Origin: Mesostigma viride
Taxonomy: Eukaryota; Streptophyta; Mesostigmatophyceae; Mesostigmatales; Mesostigmataceae
DNA length: 64,000 nucleotides
NCBI GenBank assembly: GCA_009746045.1
Contig: RPFO01000213.1
Span: 13,952,358-14,016,357, forward strand
Reading direction: 5' to 3'
The notes below the pieces were generated by a model. That model was not told the DNA's origin and did no database searches. It was given only the letters and a program-made list of their open reading frames with translations. Position numbers and translations under genes: made by a program. This document shows, piece by piece, positions 12,885-44,709 of this stretch. Every line of letters begins with the position of its first letter. Within the stretch, counting starts at the first letter, position 1.

Positions 12885-14061
12885 ATTAATTAATTAATTA
12901 ATTAAACTCGTGCTCCCGTTGGGGAGTCACGGAGCACCGAAGTGCTTTTAATCCCTGTGTGTGCACTACAGGAGAAAGGGCAGAGACCCCCAGTCTCCTT
13001 CATGCCAAAGGCATGCCACAGCCGCAATCGGGCGCGTTAGCTAAACGGACACGCTAACGATCCGGCAAACTGTGGGTGCAATAAGACCCATGTAAGCGTA
13101 GCATAACAAGTATAGCGTGGGCAGGTAATCTGAACATAGCCAGGGCGTAGCATGGCTGTACTAGGACTAGGCTAAGGCTATGGCTGGTTGTGTACCGTGC
13201 GTTGGCGGCACGTGACTAGGTGTGTTGGCACAGCTAGGCAAACAGTCTAGGCATGGCTGCCTTAGCGGCAGTGACTCCAATGGTTACAAGCTATGGCTAT
13301 TGCTATTCTAGCCCGCTGGGGGCGTCCACATCTTGTGGTTGATCATCAGGTCCCCGCCCCTCCAGTACACCTTGGGCTTCTGGGGGTCCTGCTTATGGCG
13401 GAGGTATTCCGGCCACAGGTCGCGTCGCTGCTGTTGCTGAGCGGGGGTTAGGTCGTCATCCAGCGTCCAGGTGAGGTCGTGCAACCGCTTGCGACGAGAG
13501 AGGAACCACTGCTTATCCTCAGGGGAGGGGAAGGTGAGCAGGACTGGTGGGGTGGCCGCCTTGTCCCGTGAGTGGGGAAGGCGGTGGCACCCACGCAGTT
13601 CTACCTCACCTACCAGGCCCATGAGGGTAAGAAGCTGGTTCTTGATCTCGTCAGCAAGGGAGGTTGACGTCTCACCTGGCTTCTGGGGGAAGCGACGTAG
13701 CACCACTCGGCACTCGCGGCGAGCGCGATCGGTGACCTCCCGTTGCTGGGCCTGGCGGTGGTCCTCCAGCTCCTGGAGCTTCGTGGCGATGGCGTCGGTG
13801 GTGGAGGCGGTCGCTGACCGCAGCAGGTCCGCATAGGAGAGCGGGAGGTCACCAGCATCCTGCCGGGGTGGCTGGGAGGCAATGGTGGCCGTCTGCTCCG
13901 CTAGCTTTGGGACCTGTGTGGCCAGGGCCTCGGTGTGGGCGGTGATGGCCTCAAGCTTCTTCATGAGCACGCCGCACTTGCCTTCCACCTGGTTAAGGCG
14001 AGAGACAAGTGCAGCATGCGTTTCCGAAGCCTGCGCCGCGGTGTGTAGCGCCGTGAACTGG
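12885..14061 (-). mobile_element. Non-LTR retrotransposon remnant (ORF1 plus 3' end)
   Basis: Read on the minus strand, it has an ORF1-like reading frame (14061 to 13308), a 3' non-coding part of about 400 bp, the GTGCTCC...GGAGCAC terminal hairpin, and a TTAA-rich tail (12885-12904) that runs into the ATCC/GGAT array. The 3' part is repeated at 40200-40580 and, more diverged, at 36285-36480. No reverse transcriptase ORF is present, so it is an incomplete copy. The LINE assignment rests on the ORF1-like protein, the shared 3' end and the 5'-truncated copies. Confidence 0.65.
13308..14061 (-). CDS. Retrotransposon ORF1-like protein (partial)
   Basis: About 250 residues of non-repetitive protein with a stop at 13308. 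The N-terminal third has heptad-like spacing typical of a coiled coil ([20 protein letters not shown]). The middle reads as an RRM-like nucleic-acid-binding segment ([19 protein letters not shown] to [18 protein letters not shown]). The C-terminus is [19 protein letters not shown] followed by [12 protein letters not shown]. This layout (coiled coil, RRM-like domain, C-terminal basic domain) is that of L1-type ORF1 or Gag-like RNA-binding proteins. The frame continues upstream into the simple repeat without a natural start, so the true N-terminus is missing. Two diverged fragments of the same protein occur at 6929-7150 and 10709-11040. Confidence 0.65.
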
Positions 14062-15291
14062 ATGGATGGATGGATGGATGGATGGATGGACGGACGGACG
14101 GACGGACGGACGGACGGACGGACGGACGGACGGACGGACGGACGGACGGACGGACGGACGGACGGACGGACGGACGGACGGACGGACGGACGGACGGACG
14201 GACGGACGGACGGACGGACGGACGGACGGACGGACGGACGGACGGACGGACGGACGGACGGACGGACGGACGGACGGACGGACGGACGGACGGACGGACG
14301 GACGGACGGACGGACGGACGGACGGACGGACGGACGGACGGACGGACGGACGGACGGACGGACGGACGGACGGACGGACGGACGGACGGACGGACGGACG
14401 GACGGACGGACGGACGGACGGACGGACGGACGGACGGACGGACGGACGGACGGACGGACGGACGGACGGACGGACGGACGGACGGACGGACGGACGGACG
14501 GACGGACGGACGGACGGACGGACGGATGGATGGATGGATGGATGGATGGATGGATGGATGGATGGATGGATGGATGGATGGATGGATGGATGGATGGATG
14601 GATGGATGGATGGATGGATGGATGGATGGATGGATGGATGGATGGATGGATGGATGGATGGATGGATGGATGGATGGATGGATGGATGGATGGATGGATG
14701 GATGGATGGATGGATGGATGGATGGATGGATGGATGGATGGATGGATGGATGGATGGATGGATGGATGGATGGATGGATGGATGGATGGATGGATGGATG
14801 GATGGATGGATGGATGGATGGATGGATGGATGGATGGATGGATGGATGGATGGATGGATGGATGGATGGATGGATGGATGGATGGATGGATGGATGGATG
14901 GATGGATGGATGGATGGATGGATGGATCATGGATGGATGGATATGGATGGATGGATGGATGGATGGTCATGGATGATGGATGGATGGATGGATGGATGGA
15001 TGGATGGATGGATGGATGGATGGATGGATGGATGGATGGATGGATGGATGGATGGATGGATGGATGGATGGATGGATGGATGGATGGATGGATGGATGGA
15101 TGGATGGATGGATGGATGGATGGATGGATGGATGGATGGATGGATGGATGGATGGATGGATGGATGGATGGATGGATGGATGGATGGATGGATGGATGGA
15201 TGGATGGATGGATGGATGGATGGATGGATGGATGGATGGATGGATGGATGGATGGATGGATGGATGGATGGATGGATGGATGGATGGATGG
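14062..15291. repeat. GGAT/GGAC tetranucleotide array (1.23 kb)
   Basis: Same layout as 11221-12884: short (GGAT)n, (GGAC)n to about 14525, (GGAT)n, the same interruption at about 14926-14980, then (GGAT)n. The shared interruption implies duplication of an already interrupted array followed by independent length change. Confidence 0.98.
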
Positions 15292-15296
15292 AATTA

Positions 15297-15345
15297 GACT
15301 CGTGCTCCCGTTAGGGAGACGTTGTCTCCTTGAGACTCCGGCTTC
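15297..15345 (-). mobile_element. Retroelement 3' hairpin fragment
   Basis: Contains CTCGTGCTCCCGTTAGGGAG, the same terminal hairpin region as at 12901. On the minus strand it is followed immediately by the ATCC array, again placing a tetranucleotide array at the 3' end of this element. Confidence 0.6.
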
Positions 15346-17012
15346 TCAATGAGCGTGATGGTCGTCGGCAGAAATGAGGTCAAGCGAGTCAATTCTGCTG
15401 GTTGGTCAGGCCCCCTTCACTAGGTGAGCCTCGGTCGTAGGAATCACTAGGCCAGGTTCGCGGCCAGTAAGCCTAGCGGGCACGCGCCTGGCGCATAACA
15501 TAAAATCCACTACAATAATGAACAAGTACGTATGTACCACTGAAATTATTGTACGGTGATAGGATGCTACCTTGACAAACGCCGGTCGATCTGCCATGGA
15601 CATGGCGGTGTAATGCCGACCGTGTGAAGTGCACACTAAGGTGGTCGACCCCTAGTACATCTGAGCGTGCGGATGACAACAATCAGGGGGGTTGGTACGC
15701 CAGCGCAAGCAAGGACAGCCCGCCATAGAATGGCCCAACGGACAAAAGCAACAGCCTTGATGAAGTCGACGAAGATCAGGATGGCGAGAAACTCACTAGG
15801 CTGCAGGAGCCCAGCACTGAGGCCCCAGCGGGACGGAGGCTGCGGGCGCGAGTAGTGGGCGCGGGCGGCAGGCAAACTCATGAAACGGGTGGCGGGCGTA
15901 CCGGCCTGGCGGGCCAGCGGCCGGGTCCACGGGCCGCTACAATTCACCAACGGGCGTGGACGACGGGGTTGGCCGCGGGCGCACCCCGCGACGGGTGCGC
16001 CAACACTCCGCAGGGCGGCCGGGCATGCGGGGGGGGGCAGCCCGGCGCTGCGGGAGGGCCGCGGGCGGCCGGACCTGTAGGAGCCAGCGGATCACACTAC
16101 AGTAGTTTACCTTGGGCTCGTAGTAGTACGGACGTGAAAAATGAAGGAACAGGAAATCCTTTGAGCAGTGTTCAGTTCAGTTCAGTTTAGTTGTTTCCCA
16201 CGCAGCTCGGCAGCTGTCTGACAATAATGAGCCCAGGCCCAGGCCAGGCGTTGTCGCGCTGACAAGTGAATGACGCATGACGGGCCAGGCGGCAGGCAGG
16301 GATACGAAAACGCAGGCATGACAGTGTAAAGTGTATACAGTACATAATATCCGATCCCAAAAGCGGCTGATTATCACGTAACAGAGTCCGGCTCGTTCGG
16401 AGTTGTCCTTGGAGGCAATAGCAGTTTTCCGTACTTACGTCGGCGTGCAAAATGAACTGTCTGCCGACTGCCGAGTGCCAACTGCCAAGTGAGTGTCTGG
16501 AACTCTGGATGCTGACTGATGACTGATGGTCACAGTTCACTACGGATAATTTCGAGGAATTGCGGTCGGGGACTCGGGACATAATTACCATCATGCCGAC
16601 AATGCCAACATTATTTATAAGAAGGTTGTGACAATAATATTCCGACGCGCAAATCCGGCGGAGCATTTCTGTTTTTAAAATAAGAATTTAAAAGAATTTT
16701 CGTGCATATAGAGCACCTGTTAAAAGTATTTATTCGGCAAGGATGGCACGATGACTCGGAGGCCCGCTGGGGGGAGCTTTCTTGACCAGGCGGTACAATT
16801 GTATTTGGCCACTGCACGTCGAGTCGTCAACGCCTAACAAACCTTGCACGCGGGTTGATGGTGGGCAATCCTTGCCGTTCCTGACAGGGGTGTCGGGCTC
16901 CAACCAAGGCAGATGTACTGCCTAGAGCTGCCAAACCCAAATGGGCTTGTACACTCGACTTCTTGGTTGGTTTGCCAAGGTAGCTAGTAGACCACTGCAA
17001 GGCGCGAGCAGC
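15346..17012. other. Intergenic / upstream region, no gene recognised
   Basis: A GC-rich stretch at about 15850-16080 gives open frames on both strands without motifs. The promoter of the cyclase gene presumably lies near the right end, but I could not identify elements. Confidence 0.4.
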
Positions 17013-35465
<18,453 letters not shown>

Positions 35466-35596
35466 GCTGTCGTTTTTGCTTGCACGGGAATGACAAGTTG
35501 AACGAAATTAGACTAGATCGAGATCGCAACTGGAGCACTCACATGAGATCCAGGCGCCGAGGGGCGCTGCAATATAAGCGGCCGCTAGTGCTGGTA

Positions 35597-35802
35597 CAGT
35601 CATTCACGCCTTAGTTGGCTTAAGTTGTGTTCATGCCTTAAGTTGGGTCGAATAGGATTTTGGCATTCCAAGTTCAAAGTAGTTCAGAGTAGTATGTTTC
35701 AGTATCTGCAGCTCAAATTAGTACAATTTAGTAGAGCCATTCACGCCTTAAGTTGGGTTGACCCGAGTAAAACCTCGAACCCAACTAAGGCGTGAATGAC
35801 TG
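35597..35802. mobile_element. Mariner-like MITE (206 bp)
   Basis: Terminal inverted repeats of 22 bp start CAGTCATTCACGCCTTAG and are perfect; the element is bounded by TA on both sides (TA target duplication). TIRs starting CAGT and a TA duplication are typical of Tc1/mariner-derived MITEs. A second internal inverted copy of CATTCACGCCTTAAGTTGGG lies near the right end (35741-35761). No ORF inside. Confidence 0.8.
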
Positions 35803-35804
35803 TA

Positions 35805-38078
<2,274 letters not shown>

Positions 38079-38453
38079 CTTGCGTGTCATGCGCAAAGGC
38101 ATGCCACGGAGTACTATGCTAATCTCATTAGAAGAATAATTACACAAAAGTTTAAACAAATATCGTCTGCATGCATCATCCCCCAACCGTTAAGCTTGAA
38201 CTAGATGGGGATGTAATCCTCATCCGAGCTGTCCTCTACTTCATTCAAGCAACCAGCACGTGCCTAAAATCTAGGCTAGGATTTGTAACCGATTTATCCG
38301 ATCCAGCCTGCCTATGTGCTAGCCACGTCATCGATGTATGGAACCGATTATGTGACCAACCGAATTGTGCTCAGCATGTCCGCAAGAATCCCGCTCGCCG
38401 TCGGTGGTGTCATCGTGTTTAGGATATTGGGGCTTGAGCAATGAGCATAGACG

Positions 38454-39251
38454 GAGTGTCTGATCAGAATATACGCTTGGCTGATTTCGATAGTACCGGC
38501 TACGCCCCCTTCTACTCACAGAAGGATTCAGCCGTGTTCAGCCCGTCTCACGGTGCGAGACTGAACAAGTCTCGCGTGCAGACACGTGTGTAGTACTCCT
38601 ACACACAGATCTCGAGTGATTTATCTAGTACCAAATCCGAAAGGCTTGCATCACTCCCCGGACAGGAGAACTTTTGCGGATGACTGTAGGTGTAAGTTGG
38701 CGATGCCATGGTAACCGGAGACGTCCGTCCTATAGTCAGCAAAATTGGTGCGAGAGGTCCCCAGTTCGATTCCGGTCGGATTCATTTGCAGATCGCGTTT
38801 TTCCGCGTTTTCCGCGGCCCGGCACTGAACGCAAATGGTTTTCACCTTTGCGGAGTGTCTGATCAGAATATACGCTTGGCTGATTTCGATAGTACCGGCT
38901 ACGCCCCCTTCTACTCACAGAAGGATTCAGCCGTGTTCAGCCCGTCTCACGGTGCGAGACTGAACAAGTCTCGCGTGCAGACACGTGTGTAGTACTCCTA
39001 CACACAGATCTCGAGTGATTTATCTAGTACCAAATCCGAAAGGCTTGCATCACTCCCCGGACAGGAGAACTTTTGCGGATGACTGTAGGTGTAAGTTGGC
39101 GATGCCATGGTAACCGGAGACGTCCGTCCTCTAGTCAGCAAAATTGGTGCGAGAGGTCCCCAGTTCGATTCCGGTCGGATTCATTTGCAGATCGCGTTTT
39201 TCCACGTTTTCCGCGGCCCGGCACTGAACGCAAATGGTTTTCACCTTTGCG
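38454..39251. repeat. Tandem duplication of a 399-bp SINE-like unit
   Basis: Two near-identical 399-bp units (38454-38852 and 38853-39251), with the start of a third after 39252. Each holds a tRNA-like patch (38723-38780; 39122-39179) with a B-box-like GTTCGATTCC and outer halves TCCGTCC/GGTCGGA that could pair at six of seven positions. The patch is only 57 nt, too short for a whole tRNA (no anticodon arm), so I read it as a tRNA-derived SINE remnant, not a tRNA gene. Confidence 0.75.
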
Positions 39252-40199
39252 GAGTGTCTGATCAGAATAGACGGATAAAAACCAGTACATAGGCCTTCTC
39301 ATGGAAGCCCCAGTGCGATGATCTCCGCAGTAGTAAGACAACGAAGCTCCATGAAGCCAAGCGTTGAATTAAAGGCGGTGGTTGTGAGGCTATCAGTATA
39401 GGTGACTGCAGGTATATTGGGAGGCCAGCGAAGCCTTTGTATTGAACAAAGTGTGTGACAATTTTGAAAGATTTGGTACGAATTACGATACTGGATGTTT
39501 ACCTATGTTTACAGGCGTACATTCGAACAGGGTCTACATAAGCGCAGTTGGCTGAGTATCGAGACCTGACTTTAATCTCCACCACGGGTTCCCAAGCAGT
39601 CTAGGGTTGGGAGCTGACATCTGGGTCAGGGGCAACCTTCGAAACAATGTGCAGTCCTAGCTAATCAATGGATGATGCCTCAAGTTCCAAAAGAAGGGCA
39701 GGTCGGTCTAGCTCTGGGAGAGATCCTGAGCTGTCGGTGACGTGTCAGAGTTGGTAAAAGCTGGATAGGATACCAGTCTGGTCCAAGCTCCAAAACAAGA
39801 AAGGGTTGGAGTAAGCATATTGGGACGCCAACGTGCTAGATGGATGCAGGTTGAGGAGACCTTTCTATAAAAGCCGTGCCCGCCTGAAACAGACAAGAGA
39901 CGTGAAAGTTATCATGTCCCGAAGAACTGCCGACAGGCGACGGCGGCGGTGCACGCCAAGGTCCCAGTGGACAGGACACGCACGTGGCAGGCAGGGCCTG
40001 CACAGGCTTAGCCTGGACTGCAGTAGGCAGCACGTGACTATGGTCCACAAAGGACTGAGGACGCAACGGTCCTGCTGTGGCTAAGTAGAAGCCAGTACTT
40101 ATAGGCCTGCCACGTGGTCGATCTGCAAGGATCGATGTAAATACTTGCAGAGCTGTGGCAGGAGCTGGTGATACCTAGGCACCGGCAGGATACCAGAGA

Positions 40200-40580
40200 T
40201 TAATTAAATAATTAATTAAACTCGTGCTCCCGTTGGGGAGTCACGGAGCACCGAAGTGCTTTTAATCGATCCCTGTGTGTGCACAACAGGAGAAAGGGCA
40301 GAGACCCCCACCAGTCTCCTTCACGCCAAAGCCCATGCCACAGCTGCATTCGGGCGCGCTAGCTAAAAAAAAGACATGCTATACCGATCCGGCAAACTGT
40401 GGGTGCAATAAGACCCATGTGAGCATATCATAGCAAGGAGCGTGGGCAAGTAATCTGATCGAAGCCATGACGTAGCATGGCTGTACAAAGACTAAGCTAA
40501 GGCTACTATGGCTGGTTGTATACCGTGCGTGAGCGGTGCACGTGACTAGGTATGGTGGCACAGCTAGGCATGCAAACATA
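40200..40580 (-). mobile_element. 5'-truncated retroelement 3' end
   Basis: Highly similar to 12885-13240: TTAA-rich tail, CTCGTGCTCCCGTTGGGGAG hairpin, GGAGAAAGGGCAGAGACCCC, CAAACTGTGGGTGCAATAAG. It lacks the ORF1 part, as expected for 5'-truncated target-primed insertion. Confidence 0.75.
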
Positions 40581-41686
40581 CCAGAGATCCCTGGTCGTTG
40601 CATCGGCCGGCCTGCAGCAAGGATGCAGGGCAACGATAGTAGGCTTCTCTGGCAAGGTAGCGGTGCACTGCACATGCCCAGCCGATGCGAGATGCCTTTG
40701 GGCATGAGGTACGTGGAACGAGGCAACATAAAGCTATTATGAACTATAAGGCAGGTCAAGGCAGATCCTTTCGCACAACCCGTGGTTGCCACTGAGAGTG
40801 GGCAAGCCTACGAGGGTCGTGGCCTGGTGCATGCATGTGAGGATAAAGGTTGCAAGCCAAGCAACCTAGGTTCAGTTCACTAGCGGAAGGACCAGGAGCT
40901 CACACGCTCGCCAGTGGGTCCGATTTGCTAAATGTTTACCTATGTTTACAGGCGTACATTTAAGTTATGCTCCCATTCGAACGGGGATCCAGCCCTCATT
41001 CTAAAACGGCACAACTCAACTCAATTCCAGAACAGCACAACCCCCGTTATTAGCGTTTGCTAGTTCTACGTTACTAGCTCAGCAATGCGGACATTCCCCC
41101 ATTGCCATTGGATCCAAAGATCTTTCTTCCCTACCGTATTTAGCACAAGATCCTACCTGGCGAGACGACGTTGCATCGTCAGTTGGCTCAGTGCGCAGTT
41201 GCAGCAATTTACGTCCTGACTGACTACAGCTCAGACTACACCTCCTGCGAGTCGGCAAGAGGGCAACAATTATTATTGCTGGAATTCAGGTCGACAATCG
41301 ACCTTGGACGAACTACTACTGCGCATCTGCATGCTGGTCTGCTGCATTTCCAACACACTAGCCATAATTCAATAACGGTGTGGGTTCTGATGCATGAGTC
41401 ATCCAGTACTGCAACACGGCAAATCCATAATTGCTGAAGACAAACTCGGAATTTGCTAATTGATTCGAGCACTTGGAGGCGACACTATGTAGCTGCTTTA
41501 AGTCTGTAGATCAGCATGAACTCATCGACCCGCCTTATGATGGTAGTCGCCTAGCTGATCTCTGTTGCTTGAGCCCGCGCCCCGCGGCCGAGGATTGTGT
41601 GACTCTACGCGCCCTTGATCACGCCAGCTAGGCGCGCAGGTGCGAATTTGCCATGGCGGAGGCTTTCAGGAAACATATATGTCCAT
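40581..41686. other. Intergenic, no gene recognised
   Basis: A shared motif ACCTATGTTTACAGGCGTAC appears here (about 40936) and at about 39500, so dispersed repeats are present. No convincing coding region. Confidence 0.45.
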
Positions 41687-42136
41687 ATGAAAAAAATCCC
41701 AGCGGCCGAGTTGGAAAATGCTCATGAGGTACTCGGTACTCCTGAAAAGCATGGCTCACTCGTTACTGGAAGCCAAGCTCGAGAAGATGACATGTCAACC
41801 GCCGGCTCGGTGGAGGAGCTCAGTAAGACGAGGAAACTGGCTGTCGATTGGCTGAAGAAGTGGGATTGGGATAATGACGGGATTATTTCGTCCCTTGAGA
41901 TGAAGGGTGCGGCAATGGAGCACGTCAAGCTTCAGACGGACGACAAGAAGAGGGGCGTGTGGATGGTGATTCTGATCATCCTCATTGTTTGCTGCGGGGG
42001 GGTCATCCTGGGGGTGAGAATCTGGGCGAACGCCATATCGAAGGATTCTGAGGCCGAGACGGGCGAAGATCTCGGGGGCTTTACCATGCCGAAGAAGGAC
42101 GGAAGCGCCGTCGTGTTCAAAGACAGCAGTTTCCTT
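41687..42136 (+). CDS. EF-hand single-pass membrane protein, first exon (partial)
   Basis: A 150-codon exon that I start at the ATG at 41687 (MKKIPAAELENAH) and end at the donor GTATGT at 42137. It encodes a canonical 12-residue EF-hand loop, DWDNDGIISSLE, with Asp at positions 1, 3 and 5, Gly at 6, Ile at 7 and Glu at 12. A hydrophobic span follows after a basic stretch (WMVILIILIVCCGGVILGV). An acidic/Lys segment comes next. This suggests a calcium-sensing, membrane-anchored protein with its EF-hand on the N-terminal side. The next exon is not certain; the degenerate coding segments near 44.1-44.7 kb could have belonged to the same gene. Confidence 0.6.
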
Positions 42137-43206
42137 GTATGTATGGTGCGTCTGCACGGATGTCAACCATGTCATAGAAATTGAGGGAGTCGTTCGATTG
42201 GCTTTGCAATCACCACTCACCCATCACTGGTCAAAGGCTACGTACGTGTTCGATTCTCATGCCCGAGTGTCCTTGTCTTGTCATATCTATGTATAATAGC
42301 CTGACACAGGGCCGCGCGACCATGGAGCGCCGTTGAAGATCATCATGATAACGGACACGTGCAACATCAACTGACACAATGATCACCCATGCACCCACCC
42401 ACTACACCCCCCCTTTGACGTTTCAGATTCCCAGGTTTAAGATCTTGAGACCCTGGATTTGACCTCTACGGCCGACCAGTAGTAGAGTAGTAGTAGAACG
42501 TAGTATAGAAGAGTGTTACTAGTAGTATAATCGAATCGCATGCAGAAGTAAGATTCTTTAAGATCATGAGCCCTGGATTGGTTGGATCGACCCCATTCTT
42601 AATAAACGTGAAGGGGGGGATATAGTATATTGTGGCAGTGGCCTCTGTTGTCACGGCAGAAACAAAAGGTGCGGCGGCTTTCTACTAATAATCTTTGAAC
42701 CTCCTACCTGATCTGCGCATCCTCAGTTGTCGATTGGAAAAGGCACACGGAGTAGCAGCCTATTAATAGCTCCATCCTCCTCGTAACCCGTAGATGGGCC
42801 GAAATCCTCCCCCCTTGCAAAACCAGCTAGTCTGCGGCCCACTACTGTATGTGTCAAACATCTCCACATGCAAAAGTCCTGATTCGGACTCTCCCAACTC
42901 CCATTTATTATTCGGCTATCATACTAGCTCCTCATCTGCATGTGTGTTGGTATTACTAGGGACACTGCATGATTGCGCGCTGGGTGGTTGCGCGCACTGC
43001 ATGCCGGCCCCAGCTCTCACTTATACAGTCCCCCCCGTGATCAAGCCGCCGGTGAACTAGGAGCGATACAGGCGTTAGTATATTTTTTAGTCACGTGTCA
43101 GGCCCTCGGCCACATATAAATGTCTCTATTGGTGATGGTGATGCCCCGCGTGGGGAGAAACTGAAGTGAAATGAACCGACATCTCCTGCATGCTACGTTG
43201 CGACAA
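42137..43206. other. Intron or intergenic, no gene recognised
   Basis: Short overlapping ORFs only; nothing recognisable. Confidence 0.45.
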
Positions 43207-43224
43207 CTAATTCATTTTACGCTG

Positions 43225-43870
43225 TCTGAGTTGATGGCGGCGGATGGTGATGGCCGCGGGTGGTGATGGCCGCGGATGGTGATGGCCGCGGGTGGTGATG
43301 GCCGCGGACGGTGATGGCCGCGGGGGGTGATGGCCGCGGGGGGTGATGGCCGCGGGGGCCGCGGTGATGGCCGCGGGTGGTGATGGCCACGGGGGGCCGA
43401 TCAGGCCGCGGGGGGTGATGCCGCCGCGGGGGTTGATGGCCGCGGGTGGTGATGGCCGCGGGCCGTTGATGGCCGCGGGGGGTGATGGCCGCGGGTACTG
43501 GTGATGCATGGTCGCTGGCGGGTGACATCTGCGGGTGGTGACGGGCGCTGCGGGTGGTGACCGCCGCGGGTATACTGACGTGGTGATGGCCGCGGGGCGT
43601 GATGGCCGCGGGGGTCTGTTGCATGATGGCCGCGGGTGGTGCATGATGGCTGCGGGCCGTTGATGGCCGCAGTCGGTGATGGCCGCGGGTACTGGTGATG
43701 GTCGCTGGTGGTAACGGCTGCGGGTGGTGACGGGCGCTGCGGGTGGTGACTGCCGCGGGTACGTCAGTGGTGATGGCCGCGGGGCGCCGGTGATGGCCGC
43801 GGGGGGTGATGGCCGCGGGGGCTGATGGCAGCGGGTGGTGATGGCCGCGGGTGATGATGGCCGCGTCAAG
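43225..43870. repeat. GC-rich minisatellite (GATGGCCGCGG units)
   Basis: About 45 irregular copies of an 11-16-bp unit around GGTGATGGCCGCGGG. The minus strand gives a Pro/Ala/Thr-rich spurious ORF. Confidence 0.92.
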
Positions 43871-44131
43871 TGATGTTCGTGGTCACCGTAGATCGAGTTC
43901 TGCCTGGCACCCCACACCTTGTCTTATTTAGTATTTACCTTGTCTCATTTACTGCACAGACTGTCTGTTTCCTACAATTTTCATGGGAATGCATCACGCA
44001 GAGTTCCAACTACTACTAGGCCAACCCGTCCCATATGTAAGGCCAAGTGGTAACCAACCTTATTTTGGTGGTATGATCGATTAAAGTTTATCCATATACT
44101 TACGCTATTCCAACACGTACCTGTCCACAGT

Positions 44132-44705
44132 CTGCCACGCAGAGTTCCGCCTGCCGCGCATCGCGTCACTCCCCGGCCTTCAGTTGACGAGCTGTCGACC
44201 ATCACGGGCATCTCCTTCCTCTAGCAGCGCAGCCAGCGCAGCATGTCCGTCTCAGGCTTCCGCGCTGGCTGGGTACCGCCAACGTCACCTTCTTCTCCCC
44301 CCGCGGCGAGCGGCTGTCCATATCCCGGCGTCCATCGCCCTCGAACATGACGATGACATTCCACTGGATCGAGCACTCGGCCGCGGCGCCTAGCGTTATC
44401 TACGACAGTAATTATGAGCCGGACCTGCTCTTCCTCTACCTGACGCAGGGGGCAATTGGGTTTCTCCGCCAGCAAGGCGCCCCACTCACCGTGCCCAACG
44501 TGGTGTCTGCGTCCCGCGTGTGGGTCGCCTAGATCATCATGACGACGCTGCCCTTGCTTGGAGTGCATCCAGCCGGCGCTGGATTTCTTCGACGGCGACC
44601 ACACGGCGCTCGATGAGCGCTGCACGATTGCCAGCCTGGCCGCGTTCCAGGGCCGAGCTGGGGATCGTGGAGGCGGCGATGGGCCCCCGGGACTACTACG
44701 GCACC
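44132..44705 (+). pseudogene. Decayed coding segment, function unknown
   Basis: Protein-like stretches occur in different frames: AEFRLPRIASLPG, SVDELSTITGISFL, VTFFSPRGERLSISR and a longer one from SNMTMTFHWIEHSAAAP to LYLTQGAIGFLRQQGAPL, before stops. It is cut by the TIR element at 44710. It reads like a gene broken by indels; its relation to the EF-hand exon upstream is only a guess. Confidence 0.35.
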
Positions 44706-44709
44706 AAGA

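Noticed and set aside
11221-15291. ORFs of up to 556 codons (Trp-Met-Asp-Gly and similar repeats)
   Set aside because: They are translations of GGAT/GGAC arrays in every frame.
15855-16190. GC-rich Gly/Ala/Arg ORFs on both strands
   Set aside because: No motif, no splice context and similar openness in several frames point to base composition, not coding.
38723-38780. tRNA gene
   Set aside because: Only 57 nt, no anticodon arm, imperfect acceptor stem; better seen as a SINE remnant.
43207-43917. Pro/Ala/Thr-rich 236-codon minus-strand ORF
   Set aside because: It is a translation of the GATGGCCGCGG minisatellite.
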